Source: Desulfuromonadales bacterium
GTDB taxonomy: Bacteria > Desulfobacterota > Desulfuromonadia > Desulfuromonadales > BM103
Length of the DNA stretch: 64,000 nt
Assembly: GCA_014860225.1 (NCBI GenBank)
Contig: JACZKE010000036.1
Span: 1 to 64,000 of the forward strand
Reading direction: 5' to 3'
Of the stretch, positions 17,251-24,870 are shown one piece after another. The notes beneath the pieces were generated by a model. It was given only the letters and a program-made list of their open reading frames with translations. It did not search any database and had not been told where the DNA came from. The position numbers and the translations under genes were made by a program. How positions within the stretch are numbered: the stretch's first letter is position 1; the number at the start of each line of letters is the position of its first letter.

Positions 17251-19047
17251 TTACACACCGAAGGAAGCAGCCCATATTCCGGTAAAGAAATTACGGGCAT
17301 TGCCGCCGATGCTGCGGGTGCGGTAGCCGCCTTCCTGAACCAGCAAAGTTGGTAGTTTCATGCGACCGATGGCCTGGCCGATCTGGTTGAAATCGCCACC
17401 ATTGAGTCCCCAGGTTCCGGTAGGGTCGCCCTTGGCTGTGTCGAAGCCAACACAGACCACCAGATAATCCGGTTTAAAGCGCGCAACGCGTTTGAGTGCT
17501 TTGCCGAGTGCAAACAAGTATTGCTCGCTGGTGATTTGTTCGGCGAGCGGCAGGTTCATATTGAAACCGACGCCTTCGGCTTCGCCGGTTTCATCCTCGA
17601 AGCCGCTGAAATAGGGGTAGGCAAAGCGCGGATGGCCATGGATTGAAACTGTCAGCACGTCGCTGCGTTTGTAGAAAATGACCTGCTGGCCGTTGCCGTG
17701 ATGATAGTCGATATCGAGTATCGCCACGCGGCCGAAGTCAGAGAGCATCTGCGCGGCAATCGCGGCGTTGTTGAAGTAACAGAAGCCGCCGAAGGCACGG
17801 CGTTCAGCGTGGTGTCCCGGCGGGCGCACCAGGGCATAGGCTAACCGGTAGCCTTCGAGGATCGTGGCCGCGGCGGTCAAGGAGCAATCGACGGCACCCT
17901 TGGCGGCTTTCCAGGCGTTGGCATTCAGTGGCGTGAAGGTGTCGATGCAGAAATATCCGGCCCGCACGGCCAACTCTTTAGGTGGTCGGGCGCTGTTGCG
18001 TATGGGGAAGACATAGGGGTAGATCGATTGCCCGGCCGGCAAGTTGTGGCAGACCTTGCGAAAGTACTCGACGTAGTCACGATCGTGGGTGCTGGTGAGA
18101 AACCGCTCCGAGTAGGTACGCGGCGGGTATTGCTGAAACAGGGAGGTTTTATCGAGCTCCCGGAGAATACTCCGTACCCGGACCGGAGCCTCGACATACC
18201 CGCGTTCGCGGACATGATGGATTTCGTGCCGCTCATTAACGACCAGGGCGATACGCTGTTGGCGTGAAGCGCTGGGGCGCGTTTCAGCAGCCGGCTTCTT
18301 GCGATAGCGAGGGGCGCGCAGGCGAACCGGGTCGTCAACGAAAGAGGCCACGACTCGATCGATGTACTCAGGCGAACAGAGGTTGCCGTAACGCAATTCG
18401 AGGATCGTCCTGACGATCCTGCGTGCCGTCGCACAAGGCAAAGGTGCGGATTGACCAAGGGCGTCGAAGACCAGGTAGGGCGGGTTGTCATCACCCTCTT
18501 TGACCGGCGTCTCGTAAGCGGTACCAACGATCGGGAAGGCCCCGTATTTTTCGTAGAATTTGAGGCGTGCCTGGTTCTGCTTGAGAATCTCTGGGTCTTT
18601 GCATAGCGCCGGGTCGTCCGGCAGGCACTCGAAGAAGATGCCGATGGCGCCCATGGCTGTGGCCTCTTCGCGGACGTGCTCGTAGAGGGCGCCGCCGATG
18701 CCACCGCCGGTGGTGCGTTTGGCGGCGGAGATGTAATCAAGGAAACAGAATCTCAGATCAGCTTCATGGGAAATCAAGGCAAAACCCTGGATTCTCTGGC
18801 GGGCGTTTTCAGCGACGTAGAGGATCGATTTCATCCCTTGCTTGAGTTGGTTGCGCAGCAGTTCGGGGATCTTGTCGATGTCGCTCTGGGCGAGCAACGG
18901 GAACTGGTCTCGGAGGATCTGCTGAACCTGGCTGATGGCTGTCTGGTTGACCGGGCGCAGGTCATCGTGAATGCGGCGGATACGAAACATGTCAGTACCT
19001 TGTCGGGTCATCAGCACGGTCGCATTGCGCGACATGTGTGCACCCAT
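17251..19047 (-). CDS. GNAT acetyltransferase fused to acetylpolyamine amidohydrolase/class II HDAC-like deacetylase
   Basis: A 598-aa two-domain protein. Residues about 20-200 form a GNAT-like domain (CFLDYISA, then GGGIGGALYEHV as the acetyl-CoA loop, FYEKYGAFPI). Residues about 260-598 are a zinc deacetylase: RPPGHHAE with the catalytic His pair, DIDYHHGNG with two zinc ligands, VGFDTAKGD with the third Asp, and EGGYRTRSIG with the transition-state Tyr. Length and motifs of the second half match acetylpolyamine amidohydrolases. One protein thus carries opposite activities: acetyl addition and removal. It is the first gene of the operon with two ligases, GNAT and kamA. The start is weakly supported; ATGs follow at codons 5 and 13. 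Confidence 0.85.
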   Translation of the reverse strand: MGAHMSRNATVLMTRQGTDMFRIRRIHDDLRPVNQTAISQVQQILRDQFPLLAQSDIDKIPELLRNQLKQGMKSILYVAENARQRIQGFALISHEADLRFCFLDYISAAKRTTGGGIGGALYEHVREEATAMGAIGIFFECLPDDPALCKDPEILKQNQARLKFYEKYGAFPIVGTAYETPVKEGDDNPPYLVFDALGQSAPLPCATARRIVRTILELRYGNLCSPEYIDRVVASFVDDPVRLRAPRYRKKPAAETRPSASRQQRIALVVNERHEIHHVRERGYVEAPVRVRSILRELDKTSLFQQYPPRTYSERFLTSTHDRDYVEYFRKVCHNLPAGQSIYPYVFPIRNSARPPKELAVRAGYFCIDTFTPLNANAWKAAKGAVDCSLTAAATILEGYRLAYALVRPPGHHAERRAFGGFCYFNNAAIAAQMLSDFGRVAILDIDYHHGNGQQVIFYKRSDVLTVSIHGHPRFAYPYFSGFEDETGEAEGVGFNMNLPLAEQITSEQYLFALGKALKRVARFKPDYLVVCVGFDTAKGDPTGTWGLNGGDFNQIGQAIGRMKLPTLLVQEGGYRTRSIGGNARNFFTGIWAASFGV

Positions 19048-19203
19048 CCACTGTTCTTATACGCTGATTTTGACAGCTGTCAACACGTGCCGCTCGATGG
19101 TACGTCTTCCTGCTTTTTCCGCGTGCCACGGATTGGCATTAGACGCGCCCATTTCGCTTCGCAGCTGAATGTATGAGCTTGCGTAACTGCCGCGTTGGTG
19201 CGC

Positions 19204-19237
19204 AAAAAGGCGGAGCCTCCGCAGCTCCGCCTTTTTG
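19204..19237. terminator. Bidirectional intrinsic terminator
   Basis: AAAAAGGCGGAGC pairs perfectly with GCTCCGCCTTTTT around a 7-nt loop, so either strand gives a strong stem followed by U residues. It insulates the deacetylase operon (minus, starting 19047) from minus-strand transcription of the upstream small gene. Confidence 0.85.
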
Positions 19238-19328
19238 TTAATGTTGATGCACTCGTACAAGCCATGTGCTGGCAAGAAAAAAGTCCGACCTATGTTATGA
19301 CGTTGACTTCAAACTGCCGGATCAATGG

Positions 19329-19556
19329 TCAATGCGGCAGGTGATGGATAGTTCTTTGAATCCAGGCAAGGCGATGTTTTTTGGGTATTTCAAAGTCAAG
19401 CTTGATCGGTTGCTTGTTGCTGACTGCCTTTTCGATCCTCGCATCCTCCGGGGTCCAGCCCGAAGCCTGACGAGCCATGTCTTCATAAGCGACCTCGCGC
19501 AGCCAATGGTGGATGTGTTTTACAGCACTTGTCAGAATTAAAGGCAGGACGGTCAT
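19329..19556 (-). CDS. Small protein of unknown function
   Basis: A 75-aa protein starting after agaggtaacgcc. The first 15 residues are hydrophobic; the rest is basic and helical (HHWLREVAYEDMARQASGW...PIKLDFEIPKKHR). No motif is recognised. The plus-strand frame over the same bases has a poorer composition and no ribosome binding site, so I take the minus strand as coding. The bidirectional terminator at 19204 follows it. Confidence 0.5.
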   Translation of the reverse strand: MTVLPLILTSAVKHIHHWLREVAYEDMARQASGWTPEDARIEKAVSNKQPIKLDFEIPKKHRLAWIQRTIHHLPH

Positions 19557-19838
19557 GGCGTTACCTCTTGTTTACGGGGTATATTTTCTGGAATGGTAAG
19601 ACCACTTGATTGGCCAGTCAATAGGGTAAAATTTGTAAAATGCCGTTTTTAAAAGGAAAAATTTGCAAGTAACGATAAATTAAAGAGAATCAAGGCAAAG
19701 CCAGTTTAAAATAATATGTAAAAAAATACCATTTCATGGTTTTGGAACGCTGTCTTCGACTTTCTTGAGGTATTTTTACGAAAAGGGGTTTTGGTCGATT
19801 CCAACAGTTACCTTATGCCGCCCCTTTCCTGTTTTGAT

Positions 19839-20024
19839 TTATCGCGTCTGTTCCGGAATTACCCGTGCGGCTACCTGGGCTGCCACGATGATCAGAAAGT
19901 AGCCGAGCAACGGCATCACCAGGTAGTCACCCGGACCATGCACAAGGCGAGGTATGGAGAAACCAGAGAACCAGCTGCTGCAGAAAAAAACCAGACTACC
20001 AATGATGGCTGAGAGTTTGAACAT
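19839..20024 (-). CDS. Small two-helix membrane protein, function unknown
   Basis: A 61-aa hydrophobic protein with a good ribosome binding site (aaaggag, 6 nt before ATG). Two membrane segments are predicted by eye: residues about 3-22 (LSAIIGSLVFFCSSWFSGF) and about 36-54 (VMPLLGYFLIIVAAQVAAR). No family is recognised. Flanking sequence on both sides (19557-19838 and 20025-20256) is AT-rich and has no further gene. Confidence 0.55.
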   Translation of the reverse strand: MFKLSAIIGSLVFFCSSWFSGFSIPRLVHGPGDYLVMPLLGYFLIIVAAQVAARVIPEQTR

Positions 20025-20256
20025 AAGAAACTCCTTTCACAAAGGTTGCATGGAGGCGGATTACCGCGATGGTGATATATCTAATTGCATCAGCTATGCC
20101 ATTTATTATCACATCGGGTAGGAGTGGGAAGGTGCTTGGAATGACTCAGGTTATGAGGCTGTTCTAATGTCAGAGACGTTGTTTTGAGGAGCAATACGCC
20201 AAAAAGAGGTATTTTTTACACGTCGAATGGTCAAATCACCACATTAGGGTGGGTCA

Positions 20257-21270
20257 TCAGCAAATGCGCGGCAGCTGTTCTCCGGCGAGCATTTCAATCG
20301 CACGCAGTCCGCCTATGCTTGTCTGCAGCCGGACCTTGCCTGCGGCCGTCGAGGTCACTTCGCCGATGATTGCTGCTTGCTTACCGTATACATGGGTCTG
20401 CATGATACCAAGAGCCAGCCCGGCTGCTTCGGGGGCGACAAATGCCAGCAACTTGCCTTCGTTGGCAACGAACAGTGGATCAAGACCGAGAATGGCACAC
20501 GCCCCACTGACGGCAGGATTAACAGGGAGGGCTGTCTCCTGCAGGATGATCTCGACCCGGGATTGCAAAGCAATTTCCTTGAGAGTGGTAGCGACACCGC
20601 CCCGGGTTGGATCGCGCAGAGTGTGCAGTTGACTGCCCAACTGTTCGACCAGTCTCATGACCATGCTGTTGAGCGGTGCGCTGTCGGTGGTAATTCCGCT
20701 CTCCAGCTGCAACCCTTCGCGACTGGCCAATATAGCCATACCGTGATCGCCGATGGTGCCGTTGATCAGAATTTTATCGCCGACTTGTGCATTGCTGCCC
20801 GAGATCTGCAGATCATGGTCGATGACACCGATGCCAGAGGTGTTGATAAAAATCTTGTCAGCCTTGCCGCGTGGCACCACCTTGGTATCACCGGTGACGA
20901 TTGCCACTTCGGCCTGCCGGGCTGCCGCACGCATGCTCTCCAGGATTTCCCGGAGATCATTGATAGCCAGCCCTTCTTCGATAATCAGGCCGACGCTGAT
21001 GGCGATCGGTCTGGACCCGGCCATGGCCAGGTCATTGACCGTACCGTGGATTGCCAGGTCGCCAATATTGCCACCAGGGAAAAAGATCGGATCAACCACG
21101 TAGGAGTCAGTGGTAAAGGCCAGACGACCATTCTGTGCGGCAAGTACGGCGGCATCATTCTGGTCACGTTGACTGATTCCGGACAGGGTCGGCACGATCA
21201 GCTTATCGAGAAGTTCGTGGCTGAGCTTGCCGCCGCTGCCGTGGCCGAGCAGGATGATGTCGGATTTCAT
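20257..21270 (-). CDS. hypE: Hydrogenase maturation protein HypE
   Basis: A 337-aa HypE of the PurM/ThiL fold, which dehydrates an S-carboxamide on its own C-terminal cysteine to the thiocyanate used for the CN ligand of [NiFe]-hydrogenase. The protein starts ILLGHGSGGKLSHEL, has the ATP-site DSYVVDPIFFPGGNIG and DPTRGGVATTL, and ends in ...LPRIC with the required terminal Cys. It is the last gene of hypABCDE on the minus strand. A 219-nt gap holding a structured repeat separates it from hypD. Neither HypF nor any hydrogenase subunit is in this window. Confidence 0.96.
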   Translation of the reverse strand: MKSDIILLGHGSGGKLSHELLDKLIVPTLSGISQRDQNDAAVLAAQNGRLAFTTDSYVVDPIFFPGGNIGDLAIHGTVNDLAMAGSRPIAISVGLIIEEGLAINDLREILESMRAAARQAEVAIVTGDTKVVPRGKADKIFINTSGIGVIDHDLQISGSNAQVGDKILINGTIGDHGMAILASREGLQLESGITTDSAPLNSMVMRLVEQLGSQLHTLRDPTRGGVATTLKEIALQSRVEIILQETALPVNPAVSGACAILGLDPLFVANEGKLLAFVAPEAAGLALGIMQTHVYGKQAAIIGEVTSTAAGKVRLQTSIGGLRAIEMLAGEQLPRIC

Positions 21271-21343
21271 TTAAGCTCCCGTGAACCTTTCTTTGGCTTC
21301 TGCTCTCTAGTGTCCATCCGGAAACTCCGGGATGCACGACCGC

Positions 21344-21486
21344 AGTTTTCGATCTGGAAACGAGCAATTTTTCGCAAGGTCAAGGAAATCAAGGATTTGA
21401 GCGGAGGCGTAGTTCTTTACGCCGCACAATCAAATCCGCCGATTGACGCAGAGATTGCGGAAAAGGGCCGTTTCCGGACGAAAACT
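21344..21486. repeat. Structured repeat family 1, full copy A
   Basis: A 143-bp imperfect palindrome between hypD and hypE, starting 2 nt after the hypD stop. Nested stems: AGTTTTCG/CGAAAACT, GGAAACG/CGTTTCC, TTTTTCGCAA/TTGCGGAAAA, GATTTGA/TCAAATC and the apical GCGGaGGCGTA/TACGCCGC. It matches the copy at 38517-38655 in its apical part and in scattered outer segments, with compensatory changes in the stems. Confidence 0.85.
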
Positions 21487-21488
21487 CT

Positions 21489-22580
21489 CTAGCCACCGTA
21501 CTTGTATTCCGCCGCACAGGTTCCTTCGCTCGAAACCATACAGGCGCCAACCGGGTCCTCGGGCGTACAGACCGTGCGGAAGAGTGGGCAGTCATTCGGG
21601 CGGACCTTCCCCTTGAGAATCTCTCCGCAGAGGCAGCCCTGGTGTTCCATGGAAGTTTCGATTTCAACCGGCAACCGGCGAGCCGCGTCAAAGCGATAAT
21701 ATTCCGGACGCAATTGCAAGCCACTGTCGGGGATGTCGCCAATGCCTCTCCAGTGGGCATCGCAGGGTTCGAAGACCTGGTAAAGAATATTACGGGCCTT
21801 AAGGTTGCCTTCCGGTTTGACGACACGGCGATACTGGGTTTCAACCCGGGCTTCACCAGCGACCACCTGGCGAGCCAGCATCAGCACGCCTTGAAGCACA
21901 TCCAGGGGTTCAAACCCGGTGACCACGCATGGGACCCGGTAAGCGCTCACCAGGGGTTGATAAGCGTTGGCGCCAATGATGGCAGAGACATGTGCCGGGC
22001 AAAGATAACCGTCAACCTGCAGCTCCGGGTCGCCGGCGAGGGCAGCCATGGGGCCAGGCATGGTTTTGTGTGAGCAGAGGATGTAAAAGTTGTTGAGGCT
22101 CTTCCGGGCGGCGGTAAGTACGGCTGCAGCAACGGTTGGTGCTGTGGTTTCAAAACCGACGCCGAGAAAAATCACATCGCTGTCCGAATTTTTTTCTGCA
22201 AGCGTCACAGCATCGAGTGGTGAATAGACGATCCTGATCGTTGCGCCTTTGGCCTGCTCCTGAAGCAGGTTGGACGAAGAGCCGGGAACGCGCACCATGT
22301 CTCCGAAGGTCGCGATGATGGTGTCCGGTCGCCGGGACAGGGCGACGGCCTGATCGACATAACCGACCGGAGTAACGCAGACCGGGCAACCGGGGCCTGA
22401 GATCAGCCTTACCTGCTCCGGCAGCAGCGAGCGGATACCGTGCTGATAGATCGCCATGGTATGGGTTCCGCACACTTCCATGAAGGTGATGGTTCGGTCG
22501 CAACCGGTGACAGTCCGGCGAATTGCCTGCAACTGCACTCTGGCCAGATCGGGGTCGCGGTATTCGTGCTGATGCTTCAT
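21489..22580 (-). CDS. hypD: Hydrogenase maturation protein HypD
   Basis: A 363-aa HypD, the scaffold that with HypC assembles the Fe(CN)2CO unit. Conserved motifs are present: FMEVCGTHTMAI near residue 34 with the Fe-binding Cys, ISGPGCPVCVTP (about 60-71), GFETTAPT, and the C-terminal cysteine cluster that binds a [4Fe-4S] cluster (GCLCGEIL, then CPLFRTVC, ending ...GTCAAEYKYGG). Its ATG overlaps the hypC stop (ATGA), so the two are translationally coupled, in line with their stable complex. Confidence 0.96.
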   Translation of the reverse strand: MKHQHEYRDPDLARVQLQAIRRTVTGCDRTITFMEVCGTHTMAIYQHGIRSLLPEQVRLISGPGCPVCVTPVGYVDQAVALSRRPDTIIATFGDMVRVPGSSSNLLQEQAKGATIRIVYSPLDAVTLAEKNSDSDVIFLGVGFETTAPTVAAAVLTAARKSLNNFYILCSHKTMPGPMAALAGDPELQVDGYLCPAHVSAIIGANAYQPLVSAYRVPCVVTGFEPLDVLQGVLMLARQVVAGEARVETQYRRVVKPEGNLKARNILYQVFEPCDAHWRGIGDIPDSGLQLRPEYYRFDAARRLPVEIETSMEHQGCLCGEILKGKVRPNDCPLFRTVCTPEDPVGACMVSSEGTCAAEYKYGG

Positions 22581-22807
22581 TCAGGCATCAGTCCCAAATC
22601 GAGAGCTTCGCGCAATGCCTGCAAGGTCAGTTGTGCTTCGCCCTCGTCAATCTTTTCGATCGCAAAGCCGGCGTGAATCAGCACGTAGTCGCCAACCTGT
22701 ACATCGTCAATCATCATCAGGCTGGCCTCGCGCTGTACACCGTCGATTTCACAGACGGCCATGTCGTTGGCGATGGTTTTGACCTGCATGGGGACACCTA
22801 AGCACAT
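22577..22807 (-). CDS. hypC: Hydrogenase maturation chaperone HypC
   Basis: A 76-aa HypC/HybG-type chaperone. It begins MCLGVPMQV; Cys2 is the residue that binds the Fe(CN)2CO precursor and the hydrogenase large subunit. The conserved AxGxxxxVxxxLV pattern is seen as GDYVLIHAGFAIEKID. The ATG at 22807 follows caaggag 7 nt upstream. A longer frame (to 22855) runs through a repeat and is not coding. It overlaps hypD by 4 nt. Confidence 0.96.
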   Translation of the reverse strand: MCLGVPMQVKTIANDMAVCEIDGVQREASLMMIDDVQVGDYVLIHAGFAIEKIDEGEAQLTLQALREALDLGLMPE

Positions 22808-22830
22808 GCGTTTGCTCCTTGGGTTTTTTA

Positions 22831-22870
22831 ACGCCCGTTCGCTTCGCTCACTCAAGACTCAAAGAAAATC
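22831..22870. repeat. Repeat family 2, partial copy
   Basis: ACGCCCGTTCGCTTCGCTCACTC is identical to 40153-40175 between nifK and nifD and is followed by a similar aagac-tCaaAGA segment. Here it lies between hypB and hypC. Only the left part of the longer element at 40147-40246 is present. Confidence 0.7.
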
Positions 22871-22890
22871 CGGAAAATTTGCAGTTTTAA

Positions 22891-23631
22891 TCATGCTTGC
22901 ATCCGCTTGCGCTCGATCCCCGCATGCAGCCAGTCATACCATGCCGTCATGCCTTCGCCGCTATGGCAGGAGAGCTCGATGATTTCGATGCGCGGGTTAA
23001 CCTGACGGGCAAAGGCCTTGCACTGTTGCAGATCGAAGCGCAAGTAGGGAAGCAGATCGATCTTGTTGATCAGCATCAACTCAGCGGCCTGGAACATCTG
23101 TGGATATTTGAGCGGTTTGTCCTCACCTTCGGTCACGGAAAGCACCACCACCTTGTGGTCTTCACCGAGATCAAAAGAGGCCGGGCAGACAAGGTTGCCG
23201 ACATTTTCGATCATCAGGATATCGGTTGCCGGCAGGTCGAAGTCATCAACGCCATGACCGACCATGTGAGCATCGAGGTGACAGCCTGTGCCGGTGTTGA
23301 TCTGTTTAACCGGCACGCCGGTAGCGGCAATGCGATCGGCATCGTTGCTTGTCTGTTGGTCGCCTTCAAGGACGGCAAAGTCGATTTTATCCTTGAGATC
23401 GCTCAGGGTTCGTTCCAGTACCGAGGTTTTTCCCGAGCCCGGTGAACTGACGAGGTTCAGAACCAGAAGCTGCCCGGCAGCAAAGCGTATCCGGTTGTTG
23501 GCGGCAAGTCTGTTGTTCTTGGCAAGCAGGTCTTCCTCTACGCGAATTGTGCGCGAGGTCTTCTCATCATGCTTATGATCGTGATGATGAAGGCTGCCGG
23601 GGTCGGTACTACAGCCGCAGTCAATGCACAT
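22891..23631 (-). CDS. hypB: Hydrogenase/urease nickel-incorporation GTPase HypB
   Basis: A 246-aa SIMIBI-class GTPase that inserts nickel into [NiFe]-hydrogenase. The N-terminus MCIDCGC is the high-affinity metal site (CxxCGC), followed by a short His-rich stretch (HHHDHKHD). P-loop: SSPGSGKTS; metal-binding switch residues in [20 protein letters not shown] as the guanine motif. The start at 23631 is chosen because the CxxCGC motif should be at the extreme N-terminus; the hypA stop lies immediately upstream, so the genes are coupled. Confidence 0.96.
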   Translation of the reverse strand: MCIDCGCSTDPGSLHHHDHKHDEKTSRTIRVEEDLLAKNNRLAANNRIRFAAGQLLVLNLVSSPGSGKTSVLERTLSDLKDKIDFAVLEGDQQTSNDADRIAATGVPVKQINTGTGCHLDAHMVGHGVDDFDLPATDILMIENVGNLVCPASFDLGEDHKVVVLSVTEGEDKPLKYPQMFQAAELMLINKIDLLPYLRFDLQQCKAFARQVNPRIEIIELSCHSGEGMTAWYDWLHAGIERKRMQA

Positions 23632-23632
23632 A

Positions 23633-23974
23633 TCAATCAATCTCCATCTCGGTAAATTTCATCTCCTGTCCCTGAACGGTTTCCAGAGCCAGGCTGCCAC
23701 AGCGCGGACAGGTATATGTCAGGGTTTCCAGCTCAGACTCTCCATGACATTCGAGGCAGCGGCCGCGACCGGCGATGTGCAGGACTTCAAGGCGGGCACC
23801 GTCAGCCATGGTTCCCCTGCTGCAGACATCAAAGGCAAACTCCACAGCGTCGGCAGAAACTCCGGATAAGGCACCGATTTCCACGGTGATACTTCGGATT
23901 GCCACAGCATTCTCGCGGTGGGCATGTTCAATTGCAAGCTCAACGATACTTTGGGTAAGACTGAGTTCGTGCAA
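23633..23974 (-). CDS. hypA: Hydrogenase nickel-incorporation protein HypA
   Basis: A 113-aa HypA. The N-terminal [12 protein letters not shown] contains the nickel ligands (Met1, His2, Glu3), and the zinc site is two CxxC pairs (CLEC about residue 73, CPRC about residue 89). It delivers nickel together with HypB, encoded next. First gene of the hypABCDE operon on the minus strand. I see no sigma-54 element in the short gap upstream. Confidence 0.95.
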   Translation of the reverse strand: MHELSLTQSIVELAIEHAHRENAVAIRSITVEIGALSGVSADAVEFAFDVCSRGTMADGARLEVLHIAGRGRCLECHGESELETLTYTCPRCGSLALETVQGQEMKFTEMEID

Positions 23975-24063
23975 TAGGTTCAGCTCCTTACAAAAAGTCC
24001 GGGAGCCCCGGATTTCTCACTCACTATAGTGGCTGTTGCCTGAAAAAATCAATATTTCAGCAG

Positions 24064-24870
24064 TCAACCAATGCTTCCCAGGCTGGCCAGAGCAGCCACG
24101 CCTTGCAAGCAAGGCGTCTGTGAGCTCAGACACATCAGCGCATTTGATCCCAATTTAGTAAAACCGCTACTTTGCAAGCACGTCTCTATACCGGCAGAAG
24201 CCAGCACATCTGTCAACAGTCCAGTTCCCGCAGGAGTTTTCGCCAGGGCTTGCTGCAGCGTTGAACGGTTCTGCTGCGAGTAACGCAGAGGCGCAAGCCA
24301 GGGGCCTAACTGCCAACCCGATGCTGACGGCTGGAGCAGAGCCATGTTTTTATCCGAACCACAGATTTCAGCCTGATTCGCAAGTAGCGACAGTAGGACC
24401 GCTCGGGATTCTCCCCAGCAGCTCCGATCCAGGTCGATCAACTCCGCCATGGCAACCTGCCCGGATAATTTCAGAAGCCCTTGTCCTCGGCCGCACCAGC
24501 GATCGACGCGGTCGATAGTTACAAAACCGCGACGCTGGTAAATAGGCAAGCCAGTTTCTGAAGCCGTCAGCCATATCCGTTGCAAGCCTGCCTGGCGCAA
24601 CAGAGCAAGAGCAAAATCAAACAGAGCAGCCCCATACCTCTGGCCCCGATGCTCAGACCCAACCAGCAGGTTGCCGATCCAGCCGCTCTCTTCGTAAGCA
24701 ACGGCTGAGACAAACCCGGTTACTTTCCCTTCTGCGCGCAAAACAAAAAAACTGCGTCGCCACTGGTCCTGAAACAAGCGTAGCTCTTGAGAAGAGATTG
24801 TCCAGCCCTCGGTGGCAGCCCACTTCAGGAACAGTTGCCAGTCGGAGTTGTTCAGTGGCAGGAACTGCAT
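24064..24870 (-). CDS. GNAT family acetyltransferase, coupled to nifV
   Basis: A 268-aa protein with a GNAT domain in residues about 1-130 (VAYEESGWIGNLLVGSEHRGQRYG as the acetyl-CoA region, then IYQRRGFV), and a second half resembling the Acetyltransf_18-type extension (GWQLGPWLAPL...). The ATG at 24870 shares one base with the nifV stop (TGATG), so it is translated directly after homocitrate synthase. The longer frame starts inside nifV and is unlikely. Family known, substrate unknown. Its tight coupling to nifV behind a nif-type attenuator suggests it is made under nitrogen-fixing conditions. Confidence 0.8.
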   Translation of the reverse strand: MQFLPLNNSDWQLFLKWAATEGWTISSQELRLFQDQWRRSFFVLRAEGKVTGFVSAVAYEESGWIGNLLVGSEHRGQRYGAALFDFALALLRQAGLQRIWLTASETGLPIYQRRGFVTIDRVDRWCGRGQGLLKLSGQVAMAELIDLDRSCWGESRAVLLSLLANQAEICGSDKNMALLQPSASGWQLGPWLAPLRYSQQNRSTLQQALAKTPAGTGLLTDVLASAGIETCLQSSGFTKLGSNALMCLSSQTPCLQGVAALASLGSIG

